A stretch of DNA of 64,000 nt from Myrica gale (taxonomy: Eukaryota; Streptophyta; Magnoliopsida; Fagales; Myricaceae). The translations under genes and the position numbers were made by a program. The notes below the pieces were generated by a model. The model worked only from the letters and a program-made list of their open reading frames with translations. It made no database searches and was not told where the DNA came from. Location of the stretch: NCBI GenBank assembly GCA_963930655.1, contig OZ005611.1, forward strand, positions 9,679,501-9,743,500, read 5' to 3'. Numbering within the stretch: the stretch's first letter is position 1; each line of letters starts with the position of its first letter. Positions 49,649 to 61,727 of this stretch are shown in pieces.

Positions 49649-52600
49649 CTAAAATGTGGAGGGAGGGATCGGCTTCACAGCACTTTTAATTCGCTGGAAA
49701 GCAGTGCTCACCCTTTCTTTCAAACCTTCGTTTTCACTCTCAACATCCCCAGTCTGCTTGTCAAGCTCTGCCACATTCCCATCAACGCTAATCACCAGCT
49801 TCCCATTTTCTCCGGACTTGACATTTCCAAAAAGTGAAACAAGGAGTGCATAAACAACCTTTTCTACCTTCTTTTCATTCTCTTCCTCGGTTGTTATCGC
49901 CTCTGATTCAACTACTTTGGGAATCTCCCGGCTGATATTTAACACCAAAGCCACAATGGAGTCTGAAACCATGTCACTCACAGGATCTGATATCCAATGC
50001 AGTGAGACGTGTTTCTCAGAGTCCTGCTTAACAGTCACTCGATTGTGGACTTGCAGTGTTGGGGTTCCAGACTCCTCATCCATTGAAGACTCAACACTTT
50101 CATATATCTGCTTAAGCCGGTGATTTAATACGCTAAAGGCACCGGAGTACGGGATAGTAATCCTCTGAGTAATATTTGTGGTTGATAACTGAGAGAAAAT
50201 GTGAAGATCATCAGGTGCCATTATCTGATACGTGAAGCCTTTCTTGACCAGCAAACCGCTGACAGTTTCCCCAACTTCTGGTGTCTTTTCACCCAGCCTT
50301 CCAATAGTCTTTGCCATTTTCTGAGAGTTGAAGTACATTTCAACTGACTGACAATTCTTTGGATTGAAGATTTTGATGTTGCGATCAGCAAACTGGCTTG
50401 TGAGTTTCCGTTTAAGCCTCCCCATCTCATTAGCTTCTCCATGAACAAGAATTATGTTACGAGGCAAGAGCTCTTCCAAGAATGCACTTGTCTGAGCAGA
50501 GTCTGCATGGGCAGAGAATGATATGTAATGAACCTGCATGTTGAGGGGAGCACTGAGTCCATTCATGAGAGTGACCTCCTTGGGTTCATTAATAATGGTC
50601 TTAGCTAGTGTTCCTTCAACCAGAAACCCAGGTATAACACAAGCATTTTTCCTATCAGAGCACCACATGTCAAATAGTTGTCGTGAAAACCCACTTTGAA
50701 GTCCACCAGGACTTGCCATTACGACTGAGGGCCCAACATCTTTAAAATTCTCAATGCTTTTTATTGGTGATATATGCTTGAATATAAAAGGGTTCGACTT
50801 TGCTGCATGTTCGGTGCGTATCCGGTCATTCATCGAATGGATGTATGTCTCATAAACGGTCAAACACCTTTTTGCAAGGGGAGAAGCATAATATATAGGA
50901 ATGTTATGGAGCTCAGGATGGTTAGACCAATACTCATCAAGAATCAAAAGCAGTTCTTGGGCGCGGCCAAGAGCAAAAACCGGAATAAGGACACGACCTC
51001 CTGCAGAAATGGTTGAATGAATAACATCAGTGAATCGCTTCTCTCGGACATTCCGAGGTTGATGTAGCTGGACACCATAAGTAGATTCAATTATGCATAT
51101 GTCAGGGGAGAACTGTGGGGTCTCAGCAGCACGAAGATGCCGATCTTCTTCACGTGAATAGTCTCCAGTGTAGAGCACTCGAACACCAGCAATATCAACC
51201 ATAAACATAGCAGCACCTAGGACATGGCCAGCAGTATAGCACCAAAATCTAATGCCATTCACCTCTACTGTTTGATGAAAATCCATAACCTGCAGTTACT
51301 GTGCTGTGTTAGAAGATAAAACTAGAAGACTAAATAGTGGGTTAAGACATAACTTAACAACTCAATAACAATGCAGAGATCTAACCCTGACTATTAGATT
51401 TTACCCATAAACATACTGCCCGCCATGTCCCAGGTAATCCAAATATCTAGTAGCCAACTCGTCTGAATCTAAGACAATCGCCTTTTACTATTTTGGAGTA
51501 CATTTTCACACTATTGTTTCAACATACACCTGTCTGGACATACTTTAATGCATGAGTTTACAATTGGGCCAAGTTGGGTGAATCTATAGGGAAAGGTCAA
51601 TCCCCTGTCCAAATTAGAATAGCCTTAAATAGACTGTGATCTAAATGAATATAAGACAACTTCTTATGTTAAACTAAGAGTCATGACAACAGTCAACCCC
51701 ATAATCTTGGAGATTATAAAAAAGGGAGACTGAAAGTTAAGCAAACTCCAAGAATCCAACGTGAACAACTTTTGTTCAACAAAATCAAGGCAACATGGAT
51801 GGAAAGCACCTAAGAAAAATGGATGAAATGATCAGAAATGAAAAATGAACTGTAGAAACCTGACTACTTAATGACCACAAAAATGTAATTTCAAAAAGTT
51901 CATACGATCCATGCCAAGGTGGTCATCAGAAACCTAAAGAATACAGAACGAATACAGGCAAGAATACAAACCCAGAGAAAAATGAGAATAAAAAAAAGGC
52001 ATTGATGGAAAGATGCAGACCTCAATTTTATCCATGGAACGATTGATGTCCTGCTCATTGTACAACATATCTTCAACTGAAACTTTGCTAACTTTCACAT
52101 AATCAGTCAAAAGCAACTTGTAGATAGCCTTTGTAGGGTAAGTCATGAAAACCCGACCTCTGAAGGTGGTCTAAAACAAATTTCAAATATATCAGCCGCC
52201 GGGGGGGAAGTTGGGGGGGGGGGGGGGGGCAAAAAAGACGTAACCATTATGGTAATTTACTATGGAAGCAAGAAACCTTCTCCAGAAAATACGGTAGGGA
52301 GGCGGCATGATCCAAGTGAAAGCTGGAAGCAGAGAGCATCAGTTATGTAAAACAAAGGGGCAAAACCATAAAAAGAAGAGAACACTAACAGGAAACTGGG
52401 ACAAGTTAGTATTAGAAAGTGGTGGGAAGTGGAGAAAAAGAACATACATTGCTGTGTTACATTACAAACTGGAAAATACATATGCAACTGCTGATTTATA
52501 GAAGCTGTTTACAAGTTCTTACACGATACATGCAAAGCCTTGTCATTTTGAAATAGTGGGTATGATTTCTAATACAAGAAGCACAATCCATGAATAGGGG

Positions 52601-53272
52601 CTTAGTAGCACCCAGAGTGTCATCCACAACATGTAAGCCAAGACTTCGTAATGCAAAGAAAGGATTTGTGTAATTATATACATTTTCCGCAACATCCAAC
52701 TCTTCATCATAATAATAGATATTCTGTACATAATAACTATCATGCATGCTTCATACACAGAGTTGGAATATTGAACGTAGTATAAAGATCAATGACACCC
52801 AGCAGGGAAAGCAAAGAATTCGCAAGACTTCAGTAAGGCATAAAGTGAAACTTAGAGTAACATTAAAAGAAAAGATGTACATACTGCGTGATGAGGAGGA
52901 CATCAATTGTTGAAGGATCTATCTCATCAAAGTAGGGCAAAGCAGCCATTCCCGAATAAGCAAGATGAATTCCACAATCAAACTAGCATCCATGAAAAGG
53001 GGGAAAAAAAGCAAATAAAATACCCCAAGACCACAAGCAACTCTAACTTAAGAAACAAAGAATAAGAGTAAATCCTGGTTTTCTGTTTCAGTAACAGTTA
53101 AAAGTATAATATATTAATGGTATACCATTACGCTTTTCCCTTTGTAGGACATGTACACACAAGACCGACCCACTTCATTGCCCGCCCCTAAAGGGGTTAT
53201 GATAAGCTGATCTTCTCTAGTCGTGGATGAATCCTGTCTCTTGAGAGACTGCTGTGTCCCTGTTGAAGCCAT
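49649..53272 (-). CDS. CPSF73-I: CPSF73-I, cleavage and polyadenylation specificity factor subunit 3
   Basis: Zn-dependent endonuclease that cuts pre-mRNA at the poly(A) site, in the nuclear CPSF complex. Exons are 53272-53126, 52982-52885, 52322-52277, 52170-52021 and 51289-49649, together 2082 bases or 693 aa plus stop. This equals the Arabidopsis length. The metallo-beta-lactamase motif HFHLDH is at 82-87, His169 lies in GHVLGAAMF, Asp190 in YTGDYS, and the beta-CASP region contains [23 protein letters not shown] and VHGEANEM. Homologues put metal ligands at these positions, so the enzyme looks active. Where homologues have MTHATKAIY this copy has MTYPTKAIY (about residue 106). The C-terminal CPSF73-100 domain is complete, ending [11 protein letters not shown]. 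The ATG was chosen from [12 protein letters not shown], matching plant N-termini, with a 5'UTR acceptor upstream. Confidence 0.95.
52201..52230. repeat. Long G tracts in CPSF73-I intron
   Basis: Runs of about 8 and 17 G are separated by AAGTT on the plus strand, in the intron just before the TTFRGRVF exon. On the transcript these are C runs. The exact length may be a sequencing uncertainty. A similar C run of about 17 lies at 4329-4346 in a bZIP intron. Confidence 0.7.
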
Positions 53273-54100
53273 TCTCTATTCTTTGCCGAGAATGTAGCAC
53301 AAGCTCTTGAATCAAACTGCATATTTGATCAACGACAACAAGTTTAAACCCAAATGAGATAATCTTCAAACCTACTCAGATGAACACTAAATACTCATTC
53401 CCAACTGAACTTCAAAATGAGAAGCGAATAATTTCTCCTTTGGCTGCTAATGAGTTATAGAAATTCATGAAGAGAAAATTTTGTTTTAAAATGCCAAACT
53501 GAGCCGAACAGAACACAATGGCTTGGAGCGTTTCCTTTTGATTTCTGCTGTTTTGCTCAGTTTTATTAGCAGTCTAACAGACGAGAGGAGACCGCAAACT
53601 TAATTTGAAAAAGCAAAAGAGGAGGACGAATATGAGAACTTGAAATCTAGACGTGGGTACCAAATTTGGAGTCGGTTATAAGATTCTCCCTCCCTCCCTG
53701 TCTCTCTCTCATTTCATTTCATTTTTTGTCTTCTACTCGGGTCTTCATTTCTATTATATTCTTTGCCCTTTTCCCCTTGTTTTCTCAGAGTTTCTGCGAG
53801 ACCAAACATAGCGAAAGTGCTATAAAGCTTCTCGATAAGATATCAGTGACCGAGAATGCATTACACGCAGCTGAATCTTAACTCATCAGAAACAAAAAAG
53901 AGAATACAATGACCTAAGATTTATAGTAACACAGCAAGAAAATTTCAGAGAGAGAGAGCGAGCTTACCTTGTTCAAAGACTTAAGAAAATGGAGAGAGAG
54001 CGCTCAACCCTAATTTGAAGCACGTACTCTGTTTTGCGGTACAACTGAAGGTTTCTGTCACTGGATCGGCCCGAACTCAGACGCGCTAATCCACTGCACC
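53273..54100 (-). promoter_or_regulatory. CPSF73-I 5' leader with UTR intron and promoter
   Basis: On the minus strand an acceptor ending AAATATGCAG near 53318 precedes a short leader before the ATG at 53272. A donor (GAACAAG|gtaagc) at about 53969 marks an upstream noncoding exon of roughly 53969-54060, so the UTR intron is about 650 bases. The LINE remnant begins only about 50-100 bases further upstream. Confidence 0.55.
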
Positions 54101-54114
54101 TGTTGAGCTTTTAT

Positions 54115-55090
54115 GCTATGCCGAAGACTCGGACAAAGGATATTGATAGAGAACTTAGGAATTTTTGGTGGGGGTATAAGGCGGAAAAATCTCGAAACCT
54201 CTCCTTAAAAGCTTGGTCGACAATTTGTCTTCCTAAAAGGGACGGAGGCTTGTGAATAAGACTCACCTCAGAAGTGAACTCGGCATTATTCTCAAAGCTA
54301 GCCTGGACAATGTTGACTAAACGTGACAATCTCTGGGTTCGTGTGGTGGGGGGGAAATACCTAAGGGGTAAGTCTTTTTGGAGGCAGAGGCTACAGTACT
54401 GACTCTTGGCTTTGGAAGAGTACAGTGCAGCACCGAAAGGTACTAGTGGATGGGTGGTGTCATAAGGTTGGACATGGGCGTGACATTTGGGGCTGAGGGA
54501 CCCCTGGATAGGTTCGGTGGCTGGATTTAGACCGTCTCTTGGAGTTGTTGAAATCGAAAGGTGCATGAACAGAAAACCTGTGATGCTTCAGTGTTGGCAG
54601 CTAGTGTGCGTAGATTGAGTTTGGAGCATTGGAGAGCGTGGAAAGAAAAATTGGATCCTTCGATTGGTCAGATATGGCAACCACCTCCGGAAGGTGTTAT
54701 GAAGGTTAATGTAGATGTGGCAGTACGTGACGACTTCACTGTCGTGGCAGCTATTATCCGTGATTTCCAGGGCCGGTTACAAGGGTTTAAAATTGCTCGG
54801 ATTAGGGCGGTTGAGCCTTTGGTTGGGGAGGCAGAAGCGGCAAGGTTTGGGGTGGATCTGGTTGTTGAAATGGGTTATTCGAATATTATTTTGGAAGGTG
54901 ATTGAAGAGACTGTTATTCTTGCTTTGCAGAGTTGATAGTTTTGCCATGTTCGTCGAGGTGCCAATGTTGTGTTGCACCAGTTAGTTTGTTCGGCCACCA
55001 CTGAGTTTCCTCAGGAGGCAATCCCGGTTCTATTGAGCATTTTCTTGAGTTATTTTGGTTGTATGTTGAAACAGACCCTTCTTAAATTGT
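54115..55090 (+). mobile_element. L1-type LINE remnant (RT zinc-binding and RNase H parts)
   Basis: The plus-strand frame encodes KDIDRELRNFWWGYKAEKS, WSTICLPKRDGGL, a stop, then SKLAWTMLTKRDNLWVRV and KYLRGKSFW, typical of the end of plant LINE reverse transcriptase. After a gap with stops, 54660-54905 encodes WQPPPEGVMKVNVDVAVRDD, AAIIRDFQGRLQG and FGVDLVVEMGYSNIILEGD, the RNase H-like domain. The 5' part is missing and at least two stops break the frame. The 3' end is near 55090. Confidence 0.8.
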
Positions 55091-55130
55091 ATTTTTCTTG
55101 TGTTGTTTTTGGAATAAGACGAGGTATAAA

Positions 55131-55162
55131 ATATATATATATACATATCTTCATCGAAAAGA

Positions 55163-55199
<37 letters not shown>
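55131..55199. repeat. TA microsatellite
   Basis: (TA)n runs at 55131-55146 and 55164-55199, broken by an unrelated 17-base stretch. Confidence 0.9.
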
Positions 55200-55201
<2 letters not shown>

Positions 55202-56029
55202 GCACTTTATTTTTATGTTTGTATTTTTAAGTAGTTGATCTTCATTTGCTAAACCACTGGAGCTCCATAAGAGTTTTCCTTTCTATTTATCTGTTCTTTT
55301 TAAGTGGCGGCGCTTAGAAAGATTTCCGGTGCGAGCTGAGCTCTGTTCCCAGTCATTAGTAGGGGTGGTTAACGGTAGTGTAGGTGACGGTTTGGCGAAA
55401 ACCGTCACCGTCACCGCAATTGACGAAATCTCATTTTTGACACCGCCACCGCACCGTTAAGGCACAATAACCGCTCTTGACAGTGATGGTATTAACGATA
55501 ACGGTTACACAATAACCGCTTAAACCGTGTAACCGTTGGGCTGCAAAAAAATTGGCTTTTTTTTGGACTTTTCATTTTTTCACTATTTTTTGAGCTGTTT
55601 TCCTCGGGCTTTTTTGGACCATTAAGATCATTTAACAAATATCATAACCTATTCAAACATAATATCATAATCATTAATACTCATAATAAATATAAGAACC
55701 TGTCCAAAAGTCCAAAATAATATCATATTCAAACATAAAGAATAAAATCTAACAAAAGTGTCCAACAATGTGACATAAACCAACAAATATATTCCAACAA
55801 AAGCCCAACAAAAGTATGTCACATAATCAATGATTCAATAATCATCTCAAGTCTCAACCGCCAATCGATTTAGAGTGATAGTCATCGCAGGCCTCTTCCC
55901 AATATCAACCTCTGAAAAATGCATAACAAAATATTAAATTCATATATAATTAAAGAGACATAATTATAAACCATTAAACAACAAATTATAAATTCATTAC
56001 CTGCATCAAGTGTATAAGTCATCGGATCC

Positions 56030-59000
56030 TCAGTAATATTTAATTCATCATCACCCGCATCCATTTTGAGCACATTTAAGGCTCTCAACTGTTTTTGGAG
56101 TTAAAGAACTTTGAAATGCATCCAATACTCGACCTGAAGTGCTGAAAACAGACTCTGATGGTACGGTGGTATAGGAATCGTCAACACATCTCTGGCAATG
56201 CAAGAGAGGATTGGAAACTTAGTTGAGTTCACCTTCCACCAATTTAAGATGTTAAATGGAGATATTCTTGCTTCTTCCTTTTCTAGCAAATATCTGTTAA
56301 CTTCAGACTTGTGATCTAATACACTTTGTGTCGCCCTTTCCTCATCAAGGTCTTCCCACAACCACATGTCATTAGTACTACGATTCTGATCGAGATCTAT
56401 ATTGTTAGGATTATCTGTGGACGTCCCAACATCACTAAGCCCAGAGTTGACACCATACTCCAAATATAAACGGTCAATAGTAGACCTCAACACGCTCGTC
56501 ATCTCAACACCCTTTTCCGCCCCAAGAACTCGTTTAAACCAAAATTCAAGCGTAAACAATTTAAACCTAGGATCAAGCACTGCAGCCACAAAAGAAGCTT
56601 ATTTACCTTAGTCACGTCCCCCCAATACTTGTCAACTTTTAGCTTCATTCTTCGTGCCATCTCCTCTAATAAAAGGTCGTCACTATCACAATATGTGACT
56701 AAATGCTTATGGACTCTAGCAAGCTCCTCGAAATATACATTTGCAGTAGAGGTATTTGATCCAGACCACCGTAATGTCACCTGAGAATTAAGATTGCAAA
56801 CTAATTAAACATAATATAATAAATTATAAACAACTATCCAAACTTTAAGAATAAAGTAAACTCACCTCATAAAACAACTTCAGAAACATCAAGTAAGTCG
56901 AGTTCCACCGAGTAGGAACATCAAGACTTAAGAAAGAACTACACTGCATATTACATCGTTCAACACAACCTTTAAAAATGTCAAGCCTATTTGGTGAAGA
57001 TTTCACATACTTCACCAAGTTACGGATCTTGACAATTGAATTATCTACTTCTTTCAGCCCATCCCCCACAATCAAATTCAGTATATGAGCACAACATCTC
57101 ATATGAATGAATTTATGTCCACAAACAATCTTCCCCGGAACAACGGGGGTTGCTGACAACTTCCTCCGCTTCAATTGTTCAATGACATTATCATTTGCTG
57201 AAGCGTTATCCATTGTTATTGTAAGAATTTTATCAATGCCCCAATCCACCATACACTCCTCAAGTTCTCTTGTAATTGTCGCCCCTTTATGATCTGACAC
57301 GCGACGAAATGACAAGATTCTCTTTTGTAGTTTCCAATCGGAATCAACAAAGTGAGCAGTAACACACATATAATTCATATTTTGAATAGATGTCCAAGTG
57401 TCAGTGGTGAAGCAACACCTTAAACTATTGCTTTTCATGCAAACTTTCAATGCAGTCTTATCCTCTAAATATAACCGCATGCAATCTCTTGCAATAGTGG
57501 AACAAGACGACATCCTAACCCGAGGCTCAAGATCATGAATCAACTCCATAAACCCATCCTTCTCTACAATTCTAAATGAGCACTCATCTAAGATAATCAT
57601 CCTAGCAATCTTTCGCCTAATCCTCTTCTCATCAAACTTAACAACCCCCAAATCACTAACTGAATTGGACTTCGCATTTCTAATATCATGACTCAAGAAA
57701 GATCGCCTTATATAGGCTTGAGAGTTTTTCCTTTAATACATTATGCATGAATTCAAGTGTTGCTTCAGCCCTGAAGTCCCATTACGTCTATGATGACACC
57801 CAAATAGTGTACCACAGTAATTACACTTACATTGAGGTCGATCCTGATCAACAACCTCCAATCTTGTGTAGTGATTCCATACATCTGATGGATTAACGAT
57901 TCTCTTTCTCTTAGGAAGAGGAGGATGACTACTAGTAGTAGTAGTTCCCGCACGCCCTACTGTGGATGAGGCTGGTGTTGATGTTGTTGGCTTTTGTGCA
58001 CAATCGAGATTTTGATGATTTCAAGAAATGAATTAAGTTTATAAAATGGACATCTTCAAAGACAAAGACAACTTGATGAAAGAGCCCAAGATTTGAAGAA
58101 AGAAGAACAAAAAGATGCAAGGAGCTCAAAGTAAAGTTTCAAGACCTTAGGGTATAATCCTTGTAATTCTTTGTTTCACTTTTGACAAGGATTATGAATA
58201 ACACTTGCATATCTTTCAAAACGTGCATAAACCATTTTACTTTTTGTTTGAAAGATTAAAATATTTTAAAGGTTTCAAAACACTCCAAATATATTCCCAA
58301 ACCTTTCATATACTTATGAGAAGTAAGCCTTTAAAATTGGGTGTTTAAAAGTGGTCAAAAACATGGTTTTAAATGAACCGGTCGATGAAATTATTTTTAG
58401 CGGTCGACCGCTACATGAAGCAGATGATCTTGACAACATTCAAATTTATGACCGTTGGGCAACGGCTACTTGTACCGGTCGACCGGTACAACTATAAAAT
58501 TGTCAAATCGATCCTTAACGGCTATAAACGACTAGTTTTCATATGTGGCCTATAAATACACATCCATAACGTCCAAAACATAGAACCAGCGATCACATAT
58601 CATTGGTATAACTTGAGAAATATTTCAAACCTTCATATTTCATATTTCTCATATCATTCACACAAAACACACTTTCATATCCTTGTCTTTGTGTGAATCA
58701 AGAGATAGAGCCTTCCATTTTCATATCTACTCTACCAAGAGAGTTTTTGTTCTTCTATCTTCATATCCAAGAGATGTGTTTCCTTTAGTGAGGTTGTTCA
58801 CTAAAGAAGAAGCTTAGAGAGTGTATATCTCAAGCTTGTTAGGTTGTGAGTGGTGAGCCCGAAAAAACCACTTGGGTGAGTTTAAGTGTTGAGCCCGGGA
58901 AAGTATTTGTACGGTTCTCTAGCACCTGGAAGCTAGTGTGTAAAGCTATTGGAAGATAGTGGAAAACCTTAAGGCTCGGTGAAGGAGCTTGAGGGGTGGA

Positions 59001-59375
59001 TGTAGGCGGGTTTGCCGAACCACCTAAAAATCGAGTGTTTGCTTCTCTTATCCCTACTCTTTACTTTAAGCACATACTTATTCTTATTGCATATTATACT
59101 TGTGCTAAAGTAGTATATACTAGCAAACACGTCTTTGGGGGTCAATATCGAAAAGTTTTAGACAAGCAATTCACCCCCCTCTCGAGTTGCCTTAATCCTG
59201 AAAACTAGGACTCACAGATGTGCCAGCAGGGCTTGAGGTCTAAGCTTTTGGCATTGGTATAGGCAGCTCTACCGGTCTCGACGTACCTCTAGGGCTAGGA
59301 GCAGGAGATGTGTTCGGTGTGCTCCCCGGTGTAGAGAGTGGTGTAGATCCCACAATATCCTCCATGTTCATTCAA
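56030..59375 (-). pseudogene. hAT transposase (BED zinc finger, RICESLEEPER-like), broken
   Basis: The N-terminal exon starts at 59375 (MEDIVGSTPLSTPGSTPNTS) and meets a stop near 59250. It is then interrupted by a solo LTR at 57985-59216. The BED zinc finger lies at 57740-57900 (VWNHYTRLEVVDQD, CKCNYCG, LKQHLNSC) and is followed by a stop at about 57735. The catalytic core at 56866-57730 has ARMIILDE, CFTTDTWTSIQNMNYMCVTA, ITMDNASAND, MRCCAHILNLIVGDGLKE and LDVPTRWNSTYLM. It ends at a gtgagt donor, and the next exon starts VTLRWSGSN near 56780. A one-base frameshift near 56605 separates VNK from AAVLDPRFK. A second near 56165 separates ARDVLTIPI from the dimerisation part SESVFSTSGRVLDAF. 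At least four lesions make it inactive. Confidence 0.9.
57980..59221 (+). mobile_element. Solo LTR (copia-like) nested in the hAT transposase, 1232 bp
   Basis: The LTR runs from TGTTGGCTTTTG at 57985 to GGACTCACA at 59216. It is flanked by the 5-bp duplication GATGT (57980-57984 and 59217-59221). A TATA box CCTATAAATACA lies near 58550 on the plus strand, and AATTCACCCCCCTCTCGAG near the right end is a word common in plant copia LTRs. No internal region remains. Repeated CGGTCGACCG palindromes occur at 58377-58490. Confidence 0.88.
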
Positions 59376-59622
59376 ATCTGAGAAACAAAATTTCCAAAAT
59401 CAGATGTCTATATTCCAAATTATCAAACATATTAAATATATATTGAACAATGTATATTTAATGTTGACATTTTGTCATTAGACAAATTAAAAGTTCAAAA
59501 AGTGACTTATTTGAACTATATAGGAATATTTTGAGTGAATAACCCACTTTCGGCGTCATTTTGAAGACTTATTTAACATGTTAATTTATTAATTTAGAAA
59601 AAAAGTATGTCAATTTATTACT

Positions 59623-59849
59623 AATGGGGCACCTCCACTCAATTTCCCAATAACTTCACGAACAACATAACCATATTCAAAGAGTCAAAAAGTAGCTAGT
59701 ATTCACTTCACATGTTAAACTCTTAGTTTGGATTTAATGGGGGCACCTCCACTCAATTGGCCAATAACTTCACGAACAACATAACCATATTCAAAGAGTC
59801 AAAAAGTAGCTAGTCTTCACTTCACATGTTAGACTCTTAGTTTGGATTC
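59623..59849. repeat. Tandem duplication, two units of about 113 bp, inside the hAT element
   Basis: Both units contain GGCACCTCCACTCAATT, CAATAACTTCACGAACAACA and CTCTTAGTTTGGATT and are nearly identical. The units begin at about 59623 and 59736. Confidence 0.85.
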
Positions 59850-60069
59850 TAGTAAGTTGTAAATATAAAGTAATAAAGTAGCAGTCTTCACATGGTCACA
59901 CCGAACAAAGTGCCGAAGTCTGTGACTCACAATTCCACAAACCATAAAAGGACAGCAAATTGTTCAGTGTTCACAACTTTTAACTTTACACCAAACAAAG
60001 TCACGAACTCAGCAATTTCACAAACAGTAGAAACCAAAAGTCTCAGAAAAGTTCAAACGTTACAAATGG

Positions 60070-61375
60070 AGGCTTGCGAGTAACAAGCTCGATGGCGTGC
60101 AGCGTGCTGGTCTGCTGCCTGTTGGATGGCGACGACTTGCCGAGTTGCTGAGGAACAACGTCACTAGGTTAGTGTGGGGGTGAGGGGAAACTGGGTTTCT
60201 CAGAGTCTCTGGACTCTAAATTTGGTCATGAAAGGATCCCAGTGACGACATGGGGGTGACAGTCATGCGTGGGAGGATAGGTGCCGAGATGAGGCACCAG
60301 TGGTACCAATGGGCACCCTTCACAAGCCCACAACGTGCGCGGCGACAGCACCACAACCATGCAGTGACATCAGCGCGCGTGCGCAAGCTAGGCGCTCCAG
60401 CGACCCTAACAAGGCATGACACCTCACCATCGCCCATGCCTGACATACCAGTCAGCCGGCCACAGACATGCCATGACTAGCACATGGCCTCGCCCATGGC
60501 CTTCCCTGACAAGACGCCACAGCAAGTCCTTGGCCACTAGCCTAGCCATGCAGCAGCAGCAGGCTAGTAGACAAATGAGTGCCATGATACAGGATGACCA
60601 CCACCACCCCTACCGGTGCTAGGTGGGGAATGGAAGAGGACGGGCCAGGACCCGAAGGAGCATCACCACCCATGGTGGTGCAAGCGGCGGCGGATCCCGA
60701 CATTCATGGAGGTATCTTAGAGATTAGTTTCCTTTTGTGTTATGATTGAATAAATCATATCTTCTAGATTTAAGGATCCTTTCCTAAACTCTAGAAGATT
60801 CCTTTTCTTTATGTTTGGATTGAGTTTGACATGTAATATCAAATCTTCTTGATTCAAGGGATTTGATTTAGATTTGATTGTGATTGTGATTAGATTTGAT
60901 TGAGTCAATTAGGGATTGTAAGCACCTAAGGATGTCTATATAAACACCCTTAGGTGCATTAGAGTTATTAATTAAGAAGAGTAGAGTCTTGGAGAGCCAG
61001 AGAGCTTTTGGGGTGGGATTTGGCCAAGCATAGGCACGTATATGCTAAGTCGGTGTTAAGGCTAATAACCTTCTCACTTGGGATTCATTCTAGGCTAATA
61101 ACCTAGTTTGGGTACCCATTCTTGGGCTAATTAACCCTTGATCGGGATTGTTCTTGTTCTTGTGGTCTTTGGGCTAATTACCCTTGACCACGTTCTTCGT
61201 GTTCATCAATAAACATCTCGAATGTTCTCCATTTTGAGTGTTAGATCCTATATAAACAGTTTGTGTGTTACAGATAACGGTTTATGAGGATCGATTGGGG
61301 TGATCGGGTTCGAATTACTTGGCGGGAATTGACGTTGTTATGGTGGCCTTGACCGGGGTCCCTAACACAGGGGCT
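60070..61375. other. hAT interior: GC-rich stretch plus retroelement-like stretch
   Basis: 60085-60715 is markedly GC-rich for this window, with open frames on both strands that I cannot name. 60720-61375 contains CTATATAAACACCC, a repeated phrase GGCTAATTAACCCTTGA / GGGCTAATTACCCTTGACC, AATAAACATCTCGAATG and an end-like CCCTAACA. That is the layout of an LTR with promoter and polyadenylation signal, but borders and a target duplication were not found. Confidence 0.4.
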
Positions 61376-61727
61376 CTGGGCAGGGTCGCAAGGAAAGTGA
61401 CAACAGGGAATGAGATTTCACGAATGTGATTCTGTGAATCCCATTGCATCAGGGTTAGGGAATTTTACCCTAACCTTGTAGAACGGTGCCGTTCACGAAC
61501 GACGCCTTTTAATTTTACCTTTGTATGGTTTTTTTACATGTATAAAACGACATAGTTTTGTTAAATTAAAAAAGAAAAACTTAAACGGGGTGGTTTTTTC
61601 GCCTAATTAGCGAGCGGTTACCGTCACCGGTAATAGCACCGCTAATCCTAAGAAATACACACAGGGACCGATACCGGTAACCGGCGGTTTGCCACCGCCG
61701 GTGCAAATGCACACCTCTAGTCATTAG

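Larger units (their letters stand above)
55352..61727 (-). mobile_element. hAT DNA transposon, complete ends, 6360 bp, with 8-bp target duplication
   Basis: The element runs from 55360 (TAGGGGTGGTTAACGG) to 61719 (reverse complement TAGAGGTGTGCATTTGC). It is flanked by the 8-bp duplication GTCATTAG at 55352-55359 and 61720-61727, the size expected for hAT. Both ends carry clusters of ACCGTCACCG, ACCGC and GCGGT motifs as subterminal sites. A broken BED/hAT transposase is on the minus strand. A solo LTR, a tandem duplication and a GC-rich stretch lie inside. It inserted beside an older LINE remnant. The ends could still be recognised by a transposase, but its own is defective. Confidence 0.92.

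Noticed and set aside
60216-60622. Overlapping open frames on both strands in the GC-rich part of the hAT element
   Set aside because: Long frames are expected by chance in GC-rich DNA and no domain is recognisable.
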